This document shows, piece by piece, positions 19,500 through 28,721 of a stretch of DNA of 64,000 bases (its first letter is position 1; each line of letters begins with the position of its first letter). The notes under the pieces were generated by a model. That model saw only the letters and a program-made list of their open reading frames with translations. It was not told the DNA's origin and ran no database searches. This DNA is from an uncultured Acetatifactor sp. (lineage in GTDB: Bacteria > Bacillota > Clostridia > Lachnospirales > Lachnospiraceae), in contig CAJTPH010000018.1 in NCBI GenBank assembly GCA_910578215.1, forward strand, positions 1-64,000, read 5' to 3'. The translations under genes and the position numbers were made by a program.

Positions 19500-20636
19500 A
19501 TGAGAATTAATTACAACGTATCGGCAATGCTGGCAAATAATGCATTGGCAAATAATGACAGTCTGCTGGCGCAGTCCCTGGAGAGATTGTCCTCCGGTTT
19601 AAAGATCAATCATGCGAAGGACAATCCCGCAGGTCTTGCCATGGCAAAGAGAATGAACGCGCAGATCAAGGGAGTCGACGTGGCAAACCAGAATGCCGGC
19701 GACGGTGTCTCCGTGATTGAAATAGCGGACGGCGCAATGTCGGAAATTCACGATATGCTGCACAGAATGAACGAGCTGGCGGTCAAGTCGGCAAACGGCA
19801 TTGAATCCGAAAGCGACAGAAAGCTGATTCAGGATGAGGTGGCGCAGCTGAAGCAGGAGATTACCAGGGTTGCGGAAACGACAGAGTTTAACGGCCTTCC
19901 TCTCTTAAACGGCGACTTTTCCCTTAAAGGATATACCGACGAGCAGACCGTTAAGGTGAGCTCTTATTCAAGAGACGTGCCCGCAAAGCTCTATGAAATT
20001 GCCGGCATGATCATTGACAAGGAGGTAGTGGACGGAAACGAAACCGGAAACTATATAGTTGATATTGATTTTGCAAACAGCAAGGGCTTCCCGGACGGAG
20101 CAACCGCGGAGATGAAGGACAAAATGGTTATCATCAAAGGAAGCAACAACTTTGAGATGACCCTTGATCTGAACGGCGCGGACTTCGATGCGATTCCCCT
20201 TGATTACTCCGCAAAAAACATAACGGTGGACGCCACCGGCATCGGTCCCATGAGACTGCAGATCGGCGCAAACGAGGGGCAGATTCTTGAGGTGGACATT
20301 CCGGAGATCTCTCTGAGACATATGGGTATTGAGGATCTGGAGGTAACGAACGAGGAGAACTCTCTGGATGCGATCGAGCGCCTTGACGAGGCGATCGGTT
20401 ATGTATCCCGTGTGAGAGGGCAGCTTGGTTCATACCAGAACAGGCTGGAATCCACCATGAACAGCCTGGATATCACATCCGAGAATATGACGGCCGCTTA
20501 CTCCAGAATCATGGATGTAGATATGGCGGAGGAGATGACGATCTACACCACCAATCAGGTTTTGACGCAAGCGGGCACCTCCATGCTGGCGCAGGCAAAC
20601 GAGAGACCGTCCCAGGTGCTGCAGCTGTTGCAGTAG
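19500..20636 (+). CDS. Flagellin
   Basis: 378 residues from ATG 19500, 7 nt after AGGGAGG. It is the secreted filament subunit. The conserved N-terminal coiled segments are clear (MRINYNVSAMLANN, LSSGLKINHAKDNPAG), as is the C-terminal helix ending TSMLAQANERPSQVLQLLQ. Between them lies a variable surface domain of roughly 130 residues (about 155-285). There is no signal peptide, as expected for type III export. The fliS-like chaperone gene follows 143 bp later. Translation is probably controlled by the duplicated leader. Confidence 0.96.
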   Translation: MRINYNVSAMLANNALANNDSLLAQSLERLSSGLKINHAKDNPAGLAMAKRMNAQIKGVDVANQNAGDGVSVIEIADGAMSEIHDMLHRMNELAVKSANGIESESDRKLIQDEVAQLKQEITRVAETTEFNGLPLLNGDFSLKGYTDEQTVKVSSYSRDVPAKLYEIAGMIIDKEVVDGNETGNYIVDIDFANSKGFPDGATAEMKDKMVIIKGSNNFEMTLDLNGADFDAIPLDYSAKNITVDATGIGPMRLQIGANEGQILEVDIPEISLRHMGIEDLEVTNEENSLDAIERLDEAIGYVSRVRGQLGSYQNRLESTMNSLDITSENMTAAYSRIMDVDMAEEMTIYTTNQVLTQAGTSMLAQANERPSQVLQLLQ

Positions 20637-20779
20637 ATTATCTTTCAGGCACACGGCAATGTATAAATCGGCACAGGCTTTTATACCGGCCTCCAAGCTT
20701 CGGCACAAGGCGTCCGGAGCAGGCGGCCGGGTGAAGGTCTGCGCGTTTTTCTGTTAATGATCAAGATAGGAGTATCAGA

Positions 20780-21256
20780 ATGACAAGGGAAGATAAACAA
20801 CAGTTTACTCTTAGAATTTCACAGGCAAATTCCACGGAGCTTACGGTTATTCTGTACGAAATGCTGCTTTGCTATATTAAAGACGCAAGGGAGGCGCTTG
20901 TCCAAGCCGATGAGACGAGGCTGCACGGGGCGGCGCGCAGCGCGCGGGGCTGCCTGAACGAGCTGTTAAATTCCCTGCATATGGAGTATGCCCCGGCGCC
21001 TGAGCTGTGCAGGCTTTACCTGTTTTGCCTCAGAAGGCTTGCGCTGGGAGAATACAAAAAGGACGCTGATATACTGGGTGAGATAGAACGTGTCATCCGC
21101 CCTCTCCACGAGGCATATCGGAGCATAGCCCATAAAAATACTGCAGGGTCCGTAATGAATAATTCTCAGACTGTTTATGCCGGCTTAACCTATGGGCGGG
21201 AAGCATTAACCGAAAACATGGCTGACCAGGGCGCGAATCGGGGAATGTTTGTATAG
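20780..21256 (+). CDS. fliS: FliS-like flagellar export chaperone
   Basis: 158 residues, slightly longer than typical FliS (about 130). The N-terminal STELTVILYEMLLCYIKDA matches the first helix and tyrosine-containing pocket of FliS, which caps the disordered flagellin C-terminus and stops early assembly. The gene directly follows flagellin, as in many Firmicutes. AGGAG precedes the ATG. Its last 51 bp overlap the end of the convergent yaaL-like gene. Confidence 0.8.
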   Translation: MTREDKQQFTLRISQANSTELTVILYEMLLCYIKDAREALVQADETRLHGAARSARGCLNELLNSLHMEYAPAPELCRLYLFCLRRLALGEYKKDADILGEIERVIRPLHEAYRSIAHKNTAGSVMNNSQTVYAGLTYGREALTENMADQGANRGMFV

Positions 21257-21502
21257 GTCCTTTTCGCTTTCCGGGTCCGCTGCCGCAGCAAGGTCGGTCA
21301 AATGCTTGTATCTTTTTTGAAGCGAGTTAATTTCATAGATATAGCTGTCGATTAAATCCGTTTCCACAGCGTTGTCAAAACCTGCATAGGCGATATCCAG
21401 AGCCATGCGGGTTTTTTCTATGGAATCCATCAGGGAGATGGGAGTATAATCCTCCTCGATGACGTTTACCGACTCTTTTTTTTGGCTGTAATATGTTTTC
21501 AT
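21206..21502 (-). CDS. DUF2508 (YaaL-like) protein
   Basis: 98 residues. The centre (EKTRMALDIAYAGFDNAVETDLIDSYIYEINSLQKRY, quoted in part: TRMALDIAYAGFDNA) matches the DUF2508/YaaL family, usually about 75-100 residues and of unknown function. In Bacillus yaaL sits beside bofA; here they are adjacent but divergent, with about 145 bp between. The 3' end overlaps fliS tail-to-tail by 51 bp. Confidence 0.75.
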   Translation of the reverse strand: MKTYYSQKKESVNVIEEDYTPISLMDSIEKTRMALDIAYAGFDNAVETDLIDSYIYEINSLQKRYKHLTDLAAAADPESEKDLYKHSPIRALVSHVFG

Positions 21503-21647
21503 GGCAAATTTTTCCTTTCCGGTGGTTTGATAAAAGTATAGGCGCCAAACAGGGAAAATATTCCATTTTCAGGTAAAATAAATATGGAATAAAATCAGGG
21601 GACGCGGCATATGGTGTATCAAAACCAGAAGTAAAATAAGGGCTGGA

Positions 21648-21842
21648 ATGGAACGGATCATCAATTTTATCATGCGCTGTGTACTGGGAACGATAGCAAT
21701 GTATTTCATAAATACGATCTTGGCGGGAACGCAGCTCTCTCTGAATGTGGGTATTAATGCGGTAACGGTTTTGACATCCGGTTTTCTTGGAATTCCGGGG
21801 CTTATCATGCTTTACGGGATCGGACTTTACAAAAGTTTGTAG
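21648..21842 (+). CDS. bofA: BofA-like pro-sigma-K processing inhibitor
   Basis: 64 residues, somewhat short for BofA (about 87 in Bacillus). It is one or two membrane helices (IINFIMRCVLGTIAMYFIN) followed by the conserved family stretch LNVGINAVTVLTSGFLGIPG. BofA holds the SpoIVFB protease inactive in the forespore outer membrane during sporulation. Its presence points to a spore-forming lineage. The tad promoter lies about 40 bp downstream. Confidence 0.82.
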   Translation: MERIINFIMRCVLGTIAMYFINTILAGTQLSLNVGINAVTVLTSGFLGIPGLIMLYGIGLYKSL

Positions 21843-21878
21843 GATTTTAACAAAATTAAATTTTTTTTAAAAAGCCTC

Positions 21879-21907
21879 TTGAAATTGTCGGCGGCTTTGG
21901 TTATAAT
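21879..21907 (+). promoter_or_regulatory. Sigma-A promoter of the Tad pilus operon
   Basis: TTGAAA (21879-21884), 17-bp spacer, TATAAT (21902-21907). It lies about 110 bp upstream of the prepilin peptidase start, leaving a long untranslated leader. Confidence 0.75.
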
Positions 21908-22017
21908 GCGACCATGGCACAGTAATCTGAGTGCTTTCAAGACAATCGGTTTTTCCTGAGATAGACGTCGTCTCAAAACATTCACATTTTACAATAAAAG
22001 ATAAAGGAGATGGTTGG

Positions 22018-22521
22018 TTGGCAGTCTTATGTGTACTATTGGCGGCGGCATGCTGCTTTGATTACAGGTACAAAAAAATTCCCAATTGGTTGATTGCTTT
22101 TATGGCAGCTGCAGGCGTCCTGTGGCGCTTTAGCCGGGAGGGAGCCATGGCGGCGGTTTCTTATGCGGGTGCGGCGGCTTTGGTAATGTGTCTGCTCTAT
22201 TTTCTGTTTAAATTAGGAGCAGTGGGCGCGGGAGATGTGAAGCTGCTTGGGGTTACGGCAGGTTATCTTCCCTTCAAAAAAATTCTGGTATTCTTATTTT
22301 TGTCTTTGCTGATCGCAGCGGTGGTTTCCCTGGTAAAAATGGTGAGAAAAGGTTATTTTTTGGAGCGCCTGAGTTATTTTTTCGACTATGTAAAGGATGT
22401 GGTAAACAGCGGCAGATTTAAGCTTTACCTGAATAACGAGCAGGACAGGGGAGAGGTGGGAATCTGCCTGTCAGGACCGGTTTTGGCAAGCGTTCTGCTT
22501 TATTTGGGAGGTATTTATTGA
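22018..22521 (+). CDS. cpaA: Tad prepilin peptidase (A24 family)
   Basis: 167 residues from TTG 22018, with AGGAG 8 nt upstream; the upstream in-frame ATG at 21931 has no ribosome site and would add a non-family tail. It is an integral membrane aspartyl protease of the short, methylase-free CpaA/TadV type. The two catalytic Asp are visible: one in CCFDYRYKKIPNW and one in GAVGAGDVKLLG (GxGD). It should cleave the Flp prepilin encoded at 47296. It overlaps tadZ in TTGA, so the two are coupled. Confidence 0.88.
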   Translation: MAVLCVLLAAACCFDYRYKKIPNWLIAFMAAAGVLWRFSREGAMAAVSYAGAAALVMCLLYFLFKLGAVGAGDVKLLGVTAGYLPFKKILVFLFLSLLIAAVVSLVKMVRKGYFLERLSYFFDYVKDVVNSGRFKLYLNNEQDRGEVGICLSGPVLASVLLYLGGIY

Positions 22522-23525
22522 AAGAGAAGGCGGAGAAGGTGATGGCGCTGTGTGATACGGAGGAGGAGTATGCGCAGCAGATGAGCGAATTTCTGAAAAA
22601 ACATAAGAACCTGCCCTGGGAGCTGCACACCTATACCAGCGTGGAAGACCTGCTCAGGGAGGAAAAGGGCGTCGTGAGCATGCTTGTGGTGGCGGAATCC
22701 ACCTACTGCGACGAGATACGCTCGCTCATGCCGCAGCGGCTTGTGGTGCTAAGCGAGAGCGGTGTGGTAAGGTGGGAGGAATTAATCTATGTGGACAAAT
22801 ATCAGGAGGCGGAGGAGGTATTGAAATGTCTTATCGGAATCTATATGGAGATTGCGGATGTGCAGCTTCCAAGGCTTCAAAGGAGCTGTAGGACGGTTTT
22901 TATCGGGAATTATTCCCCTGTGCGAAGATGCATGCAGACCTCTCTTGCTCTTGCCATGAGCCAGATACTGGCGCAGGAGCATCCCACACTGTATTTAAAT
23001 TTCGAGCACTATGCGGGAATTGCCGAGCTGCTGCCGGATATGCAGACGCTGGATTTGGCGGACCTGCTCTATTTTCTAAACGCGGACAAGGATAAATTCA
23101 GGCTCCGGATGCAGACCATGCTGAAGCGCAGGGGCAGCCTGGATTACATCCCGCCCATGAAGGCGGGGCAGAATCTGCTTGCGATTACCGCAGAAGAATG
23201 GATAGGGCTGCTGCAGAAAATTGAGGAGCTGGGCGAATATGAGTATGTAATTTTGGATTTGAGCGAAAGCATGCAGGGACTGTTTGAGATTTTGAGGCTT
23301 TGCACCCGGGTGTATACCCTGACCAGGGAGGACAGGCTGGCAAAAAGCAAGCTGATGCAGTATGAGCAGGTCTTGGCACTATACGAGTACGAGGATGTGC
23401 TGGAGAAGACAAAACGGCTGGATCTCTCTTATATCCGCAGGGTGCCGGAGGAGCTGGAACAGCTGACAAAGGGAGATATGGCAGAGCTGGTCAGGAGGCT
23501 GATCAAGGAAATGCAGGCGGGGTAG
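22518..23525 (+). CDS. tadZ: TadZ/CpaE-like pilus localisation ATPase
   Basis: 335 residues, TTG start overlapping the cpaA stop, with GGGAGG before it. An N-terminal receiver-like fold (about 1-115) lacks the usual phospho-Asp motif. It is followed by a ParA/MinD-like domain. Its P-loop region (VFIGNYSPVRRCMQTS) lacks the standard GKTT, as in other TadZ proteins; YVILDLSE is Walker-B-like. TadZ places the Tad machine at the pole. It lies directly upstream of cpaF. Confidence 0.78.
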   Translation: MKEKAEKVMALCDTEEEYAQQMSEFLKKHKNLPWELHTYTSVEDLLREEKGVVSMLVVAESTYCDEIRSLMPQRLVVLSESGVVRWEELIYVDKYQEAEEVLKCLIGIYMEIADVQLPRLQRSCRTVFIGNYSPVRRCMQTSLALAMSQILAQEHPTLYLNFEHYAGIAELLPDMQTLDLADLLYFLNADKDKFRLRMQTMLKRRGSLDYIPPMKAGQNLLAITAEEWIGLLQKIEELGEYEYVILDLSESMQGLFEILRLCTRVYTLTREDRLAKSKLMQYEQVLALYEYEDVLEKTKRLDLSYIRRVPEELEQLTKGDMAELVRRLIKEMQAG

Positions 23526-23772
23526 AAATGCCCAGGGAAAGGATGCGCGGGAGAAAATGTGCAGAAAAGAAATGTGTTGGGAAGGAAAGCACGGGGAAGG
23601 AATGTGTGGTGAAGGAAGCATAGGGAGGAAATGGCAGGGAAGGAAAGCGAGGGGAAAGAATGTTTTGGGAAGGAAAGTGGAGAAAGAAATGTGCAGGGAA
23701 GAATACGCAGGATAGACATGTGCCTGAGAGGAAAGAGCGGGAAAGGAACGTGCGGTGAGAGGAGGAGACTGC
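23526..23772 (+). repeat. Purine-rich degenerate repeat tract before cpaF
   Basis: About 230 bp almost free of pyrimidine runs, made of imperfect GGGAAGGAAnG units about 20-30 bp long and full of Shine-Dalgarno-like GGAAGG and GGAGG. No credible protein is encoded. It separates tadZ from the cpaF start. Confidence 0.6.
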
Positions 23773-24582
23773 GTGGAGTATACGGAATTAAAGAGGGAAT
23801 TGCGCCGCAGGGTGCAGGAAAAGCTGGATTATGTCAAGGATTTGTCGGACGACGAGGTAGGGCAGACCATAGACGAGGCGCTGCTTGAGCAAAGGGAGCT
23901 TATGATATATCCGGTGGAGCTTCGGCGGCGATTAAGAAAGGAGCTTTTTGACTCCCTGAGACGCCTGGACATTCTTCAGATCTTTGTGGAGGACAGCTCT
24001 GTGACAGAGATCATGATCAACGGAAAGGACCACATTTTTGTAGAGCAGGACGGGAAGCTGCGGGAGCTTGACACAGGCTTTGAATCCATTGAAAAGCTGC
24101 AGGACGTCATACAGCAGATAGTGGCGGGATGCAACAGAGTTGTAAATGAGGCTTCGCCCATTGTGGATGCCAGACTGCCAAACGGCGCCAGGGTCAATAT
24201 CGTAATGAGTCCCGTGGCGCTGAACGGACCGATCGTGACTATCAGAAGGTTTCCAGACAAACCGATTACCATGGAGCGTCTGCTCCGGCTGGGTTCTATT
24301 TCTCTTGAGGCTGCCGTTTTCCTGGAGGCAACGGTAAAGGCAGGCTATAATATTTTCATCAGTGGCGGAACCGGAAGCGGTAAAACCACATTCTTAAATG
24401 TATTGTCACATTATATTCCCTCTGAAGAAAGAGTCATTACCATTGAGGACAGCGCGGAGCTGCAGCTGCAGGGGCTTCCCAATCTGGTGAGGCTTGAGAC
24501 CCGTAACAGCAATGTGGAGGGCTGCAGCGAGATCACGATTCGCGAGCTGATCCGTTCCTCCCTGCGTATGCGCCCGGACAGA
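23773..24582 (+). pseudogene. cpaF: CpaF/TadA secretion ATPase, 5' part (split by the element)
   Basis: GTG at 23773 follows GGAGG by 8 nt; an earlier in-frame GTG at 23755 lies upstream of it. The first 270 codons encode the N-terminal domain and most of the AAA-like motor of the Tad pilus assembly ATPase. They include the Walker A GGTGSGKTT near residue 198 and the basic stretch ending LRMRPDR. The reading frame then enters the inserted element and stops at 24708 after about 41 foreign residues. The product lacks GEVRG, the Walker B region and the HANS box, so it should be inactive. Remaining codons are at 44406-44834. Joined, the gene codes about 412 residues, normal for CpaF. Confidence 0.93.
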
Positions 24583-24631
24583 ATTGTAATCAAATCTGGG
24601 GTAAACGTCCAAGAAATCCCGTATTTATGCG

Positions 24632-24684
24632 GTTTCTACGGCGCGAATGTTTCCACCGTGCATCACTTTAAATGTTTCCATCGT
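24632..24684. repeat. Left-end repeats, candidate recombinase arm sites
   Basis: GTTTCTACG (24632), AATGTTTCCACCGT (24646-24659) and AATGTTTCCATCGT (24671-24684) are direct repeats, 17 and 25 bp apart. Their reverse complements match the right-end repeats (CAGTGGAAACACTT). Confidence 0.6.
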
Positions 24685-24707
24685 ACCTTTTTCAAGCATT
24701 TCTACTG

Positions 24708-24736
24708 AAAAAGGCAGGGAATATATCCCCGCCTTT
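24708..24736 (-). terminator. Terminator of the recombinase operon
   Basis: On the minus strand AAAGGCGGGGA, a 4-nt loop, then TCCCTGCCTTTTT: a GC-rich stem with one mismatch and a T-run, 6 bp after the last recombinase-operon gene. Confidence 0.7.
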
Positions 24737-24741
24737 ATGTA

Positions 24742-25170
24742 TTAAAAATCCAACAAGCCATTTTGTCTGTTAGCCTTCTCCAGTTTTTCTTTTAAGCTGG
24801 CATTTTCAGCAACCAGTTCATCAAATCTTTTAGAAAGCCTTTTATGCTTCTCTTCCCAGGATTCTTCGTGCCTGAGCTGTCTTTCCAGTTGGCCTATTTT
24901 TTCTGCTTTAGCAATTATAATCGCTTCCCTGCTGTCCAGTGACTGCTTTCTTTTTTTCAGCTTGTTATTTCCGCCACCTGCGTCATTTAAGACTTTTCGT
25001 ATGTCTTCATGCTTCGAGAAGTAAGACTTACTTACGCCTGCGACTTTACAAATGTGACTGATTGATAGATTGCCTTCTTTCTTACAGGAGTCTATGGCGT
25101 CCAGGACACGATTTCTTGCTTCGTCTGCTTTCTGCTTGTTGTGCAATTCAAGACCTTTTATGTTTTTCAT
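24742..25170 (-). CDS. TnpC-like small HTH protein (DUF6262 type)
   Basis: 142 residues, close to Tn554 TnpC (about 125). The N-terminal half has a helix-turn-helix, ISHICKVAGVSKSYFSKHED. The C-terminal half is a coiled coil (ERQLRHEESWEEKHKR). In Tn554, TnpC supports but is not essential for transposition. The gene is last in the operon and overlaps the upstream recombinase by 23 bp. A related HTH protein is encoded at 43606 in the same element. Confidence 0.75.
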   Translation of the reverse strand: MKNIKGLELHNKQKADEARNRVLDAIDSCKKEGNLSISHICKVAGVSKSYFSKHEDIRKVLNDAGGGNNKLKKRKQSLDSREAIIIAKAEKIGQLERQLRHEESWEEKHKRLSKRFDELVAENASLKEKLEKANRQNGLLDF

Positions 25171-27001
25171 TTAGCGTTTCCTCCAATTTTTCAATTATTT
25201 CTCGCAAAGCCTTTATTTCAGTTTTGCATTTTTCCACAATCCTTGTATAGCCGTTTTCTTCGGCAACAGCCAAAGTGGATTCTAATTCTGAGAGCTGTAT
25301 CTGGTAGCTGACAAGGTGTCTTGATGATGGCTTGAACTGTGGACAAGTTAGGCAGGCATTCGCTTTGTCGCAGACACCAAATCCAGCAGGCCTGCAACAC
25401 CATCCATTGCATAATGGAATGGCATTTTCGTAGTCATCAAGGCTAAACTCATCCATTTTGCCGATAGAATTGATTAAAATGGATTCTTTCCTTAAATACT
25501 CCTGCATGTGCTCATTTACGCTTGTCTGTTTGGCTGTGGCATAATAGCTGAGTGTAGAAAGGCTCTTCATGCCAAGGATTTCAGCGGCTTTGTGAGGGTT
25601 TTCGCCCAGGTTGATAAGGTCTGTTGCTTTTGTGCTTCTGAACCTGTGTGTGCGGAATGCAAGCGGTTTGCCATCATTTCCCATGACATTATGGTTCAAA
25701 AGAGTAATCTTAATCTTTTTGCAGAATGTCGAATATTGAATAACGGAACCATCTTCATTCAAAAAAACATATTTTGCTTTTGGATGTTTCCTCTTATTCT
25801 TCTTGATTTCTGCATCAATTATTCTGTGAATGCTATTATTCAACGGTATGTTATGGTGGCGCTCTGTTTTGTACATGTAAAGTGTGATGTATGGAACGTC
25901 ACCGTTGTAGTGCAGGCAGTCAATCGGCAGGCGCAGCACTTCGCTGATTCTCATACCGCAGTAGTATAGTAAAAGTAATATTTTTCCATATACTTTTGGA
26001 AGATATGGGATGATGGAAAATATTCCAGTAACTTCTTCTGCTGTATAATATTTCGCTCTGCGATTTGTCTTAAATGTATAGTCATTGGCCATGAAAATTG
26101 GAACCGCAGGAAATCTGTTATCATCGCTTAATAGGCCATATTCAAACATTATGGACAAATCCAGGATGTTCTTATTTATGTGGTGCTGTGAGAATCCTGA
26201 TTCAACTCGTAGGAAGACAAAATACCTTTCAATCATCTGCCTGTCAACATCTTTAAAGCTGTCGATGTTTTTATCATCCTCATGCAACCACTGGCAGAAT
26301 GTCTTGATTTGCCGAAGATATTCACATGCAGCGCCAAAAGTTATTGATGCAAGTTTAAAGTATATAAAATCTTTCACAGCTTGTTTCATCATAGGGTGTC
26401 TGATGGTGGAAAAATCCAGGTTTTTTTTGTCAGTAATTCCTTCTGCTTCATTTGGCTTTATGTCTTTTTTATGCCAGCAATCCCTTTCAAATACAGGTTT
26501 GCTGCTTTCAATAAAATCATTCACAGCCTTTTTAAAGGAATCAAGAAAAGAAATTAAGCGATTTCTTTTCTTAACTGGAATGACTTCACCTCCCGACAAT
26601 GCAGAGCCGTTGTTGGTCTTGACTTTGTGTGTTTCCCCTATGTATCTTTCATAATCTGCTGTGCCAATATCAAGGACTGTCTTATAATTTCCCGTATTGA
26701 CAAAGGAGAACAGAAGCTTGAATTTGTCAGCATAATCAGCGAAGACACCTAGCGAAATATTCTTTACTGCTACCAACAGGTAGCAATAATACTTGGCTTC
26801 CTCTCTGATGATGAGGTTTTGACATAAGGTAAAATCCATTTTTCGTTCCATTACGTTGCTACGGGCGTTCCATGCCTTTTGGCAGTATTCTGAAGCATCT
26901 TTATAATAATCCCATTCCATGACATCCCATATATCATTGCCATATGGCTCTGTCAAGTTAAACTGAGGAAGCTCACACTGCTTAATTAGTATCTGTTCCA
27001 T
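25148..27001 (-). CDS. Tyrosine recombinase, TnpB-like (617 residues)
   Basis: Length is close to Tn554 TnpB (about 630). A long N-terminal region precedes the catalytic domain. Active-site residues are the Arg in YCGMRISEVLRL, HxxR in THRFRSTKA and Tyr in LSTLSYYA; the second conserved His (usually LGH) reads LGM, so one active-site residue is altered. The C-terminus has a zinc-type Cys cluster (CCRPAGFGVC, NACLTCPQF) and a coiled coil. It overlaps both neighbours (20 and 23 bp), so all are translated together. Confidence 0.85.
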   Translation of the reverse strand: MEQILIKQCELPQFNLTEPYGNDIWDVMEWDYYKDASEYCQKAWNARSNVMERKMDFTLCQNLIIREEAKYYCYLLVAVKNISLGVFADYADKFKLLFSFVNTGNYKTVLDIGTADYERYIGETHKVKTNNGSALSGGEVIPVKKRNRLISFLDSFKKAVNDFIESSKPVFERDCWHKKDIKPNEAEGITDKKNLDFSTIRHPMMKQAVKDFIYFKLASITFGAACEYLRQIKTFCQWLHEDDKNIDSFKDVDRQMIERYFVFLRVESGFSQHHINKNILDLSIMFEYGLLSDDNRFPAVPIFMANDYTFKTNRRAKYYTAEEVTGIFSIIPYLPKVYGKILLLLYYCGMRISEVLRLPIDCLHYNGDVPYITLYMYKTERHHNIPLNNSIHRIIDAEIKKNKRKHPKAKYVFLNEDGSVIQYSTFCKKIKITLLNHNVMGNDGKPLAFRTHRFRSTKATDLINLGENPHKAAEILGMKSLSTLSYYATAKQTSVNEHMQEYLRKESILINSIGKMDEFSLDDYENAIPLCNGWCCRPAGFGVCDKANACLTCPQFKPSSRHLVSYQIQLSELESTLAVAEENGYTRIVEKCKTEIKALREIIEKLEETLNEKHKRS

Positions 27002-28721
27002 AATATTCTTCTCCTTCGATTTCTTTCAATCTGGCAATTATCAGTTCCAATTTTTCTTTGTCAGCTTCGGCAAAGGCAAGGTTCTGCTTGTAGCCGTTCG
27101 CCTTGTAGTACATAATCTGTTCTTCCAGTTTGGTAAGGTGCTGTTCATGGATATCCAGGAACTTAATGCTTGTCCTGAAAAACCTACAATTAAGGCAGGC
27201 ATTCGTGTTGGGGCAGTGTATCTGTGGCGGCATATGGCAGTATCCATTGGGGAGTGCGGCATCTGTTTCAGACTGCTTTTCAAATCTCTGCTCCTCTGGG
27301 ATGAATATGCCTTTTTCCTCCATCAGTTTCAGTTGTGATTCGTTGTCGATATCCACATAGCTACGTGTCATGTTGATTTCAACATGATGAAGGACTCCAA
27401 GTTGTATGAGCACTGACGGCATCCCCATCTTAAACAGCGTCGTCGCAATCGTATGACGGAAAGCATGTGTAGCAAATTTATAGGGTGTTCCGTCGGGCAT
27501 TTTGATGTTCCATTTTTGTATGTTTTTTTTCATATTTTCCCTATACGTCCTTGCGTTATAAGGCCTGGATTCATCTTTGTCTGATGTAAACAGGTACTCA
27601 TGCTCATGTTTGTTGGCATATGCTATGCGCTTTTGTATGAGTTCATACAGTTCCTTGGTAATTGGTATGCTGCCGACATCCTGCATTTTCTGTACGTCAT
27701 GAGACAGATAAAAGCCAGTGTTATTCTTGTATAGGCAGTCAGTTTTCAACTGGCATATGTCACTTATCCTGATGCCAGTAAATACGTTGATAAGGTATAT
27801 CAATAGATAGTCGTTTCTTAATTTATGAAGATGACGAAATGTCTCAATGATTACCTCATCGGGAACAGTGTTGTATTTGTGTTTTCTGTCTTCATGCATG
27901 TAATCTGTTGTTGATATAGGAGATTGCCCGTCATACATGCCTTTAATTATCATATACTTATAAAACTCATCAATGATATACATTATGTGGTTGTTTCTAC
28001 TTGCATCATCATTTCTCTCTACACGGTACGCCTCAATATCATCATGCGTTATATCTGCAAGTGACTTTTCCTCAAAAATATTGAAAAAGTTGCAAATAAT
28101 ACAGAAGCGACCATATATAGTGGAATATGCAAGTTCCGTGCCGCCAAGGAGATACTTGAAATACACTTTCATGTATTCCCTGATGTCTTTGTTCTTGATG
28201 CGCCAGAAATTCATCTGCATTTTACTTGAAGTCTTGTTTATGCGCTCGTTGTTTATTTTGATATCTTCCATTCTCCATATGTTCCTGTCCAGCCCACTCC
28301 TGCCATCTCTAAACTCAAGTAAAGCATGATAGCATGAAGCTAAAATAAATTGGTAGCTGGGCAGATATGTTCGTTTTGCCCCCGTCAGGTATTTACACCA
28401 TTTCTCCGTTGCTTCTTCCAGATTGTCGATGCAGGCAAAATTTTCATATCCCGCAGCAACCATGAAGCCTGGAAGGAGAAACAGAGTTGAAAATATTTTT
28501 GAAGTATAGGAATAAGGCTCGCCGTTTACCATGCAACATACAAGGATATCTCTGATGTCATAATAGAGCTGTGTTTCTTTGATATCCGTCAGGTCAATGG
28601 AAGCTACTTTTTTTCCTGAAAAATGTCCCGCAACATTATCATCTGGGTATGCCTTAAAGTTCCAGGCATACCCTCTGAAAAAACGTGTTGCATTAAAATC
28701 TGTAATAGCTGCTTTATTCAT
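26982..28721 (-). CDS. Tyrosine recombinase, second of the trio (579 residues)
   Basis: Catalytic set: Arg in FTGIRISDICQL, HxxR in HAFRHTIATT, His in GVLHHVEINM and Tyr in TRSYVDI. A C-terminal Cys cluster (HCPNTNACLNCRFF) and a coiled coil match those in the 617-residue partner, so the two probably arose by duplication and may both bind the element ends. It overlaps the first recombinase by 4 bp and the next by 20 bp. Confidence 0.85.
   Translation of the reverse strand: MNKAAITDFNATRFFRGYAWNFKAYPDDNVAGHFSGKKVASIDLTDIKETQLYYDIRDILVCCMVNGEPYSYTSKIFSTLFLLPGFMVAAGYENFACIDNLEEATEKWCKYLTGAKRTYLPSYQFILASCYHALLEFRDGRSGLDRNIWRMEDIKINNERINKTSSKMQMNFWRIKNKDIREYMKVYFKYLLGGTELAYSTIYGRFCIICNFFNIFEEKSLADITHDDIEAYRVERNDDASRNNHIMYIIDEFYKYMIIKGMYDGQSPISTTDYMHEDRKHKYNTVPDEVIIETFRHLHKLRNDYLLIYLINVFTGIRISDICQLKTDCLYKNNTGFYLSHDVQKMQDVGSIPITKELYELIQKRIAYANKHEHEYLFTSDKDESRPYNARTYRENMKKNIQKWNIKMPDGTPYKFATHAFRHTIATTLFKMGMPSVLIQLGVLHHVEINMTRSYVDIDNESQLKLMEEKGIFIPEEQRFEKQSETDAALPNGYCHMPPQIHCPNTNACLNCRFFRTSIKFLDIHEQHLTKLEEQIMYYKANGYKQNLAFAEADKEKLELIIARLKEIEGEEYYGTDTN

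Noticed and set aside
23631..23888. Frame in the purine-rich tract
   Set aside because: Low-complexity Lys/Glu/Gly sequence overlapping the true cpaF start.
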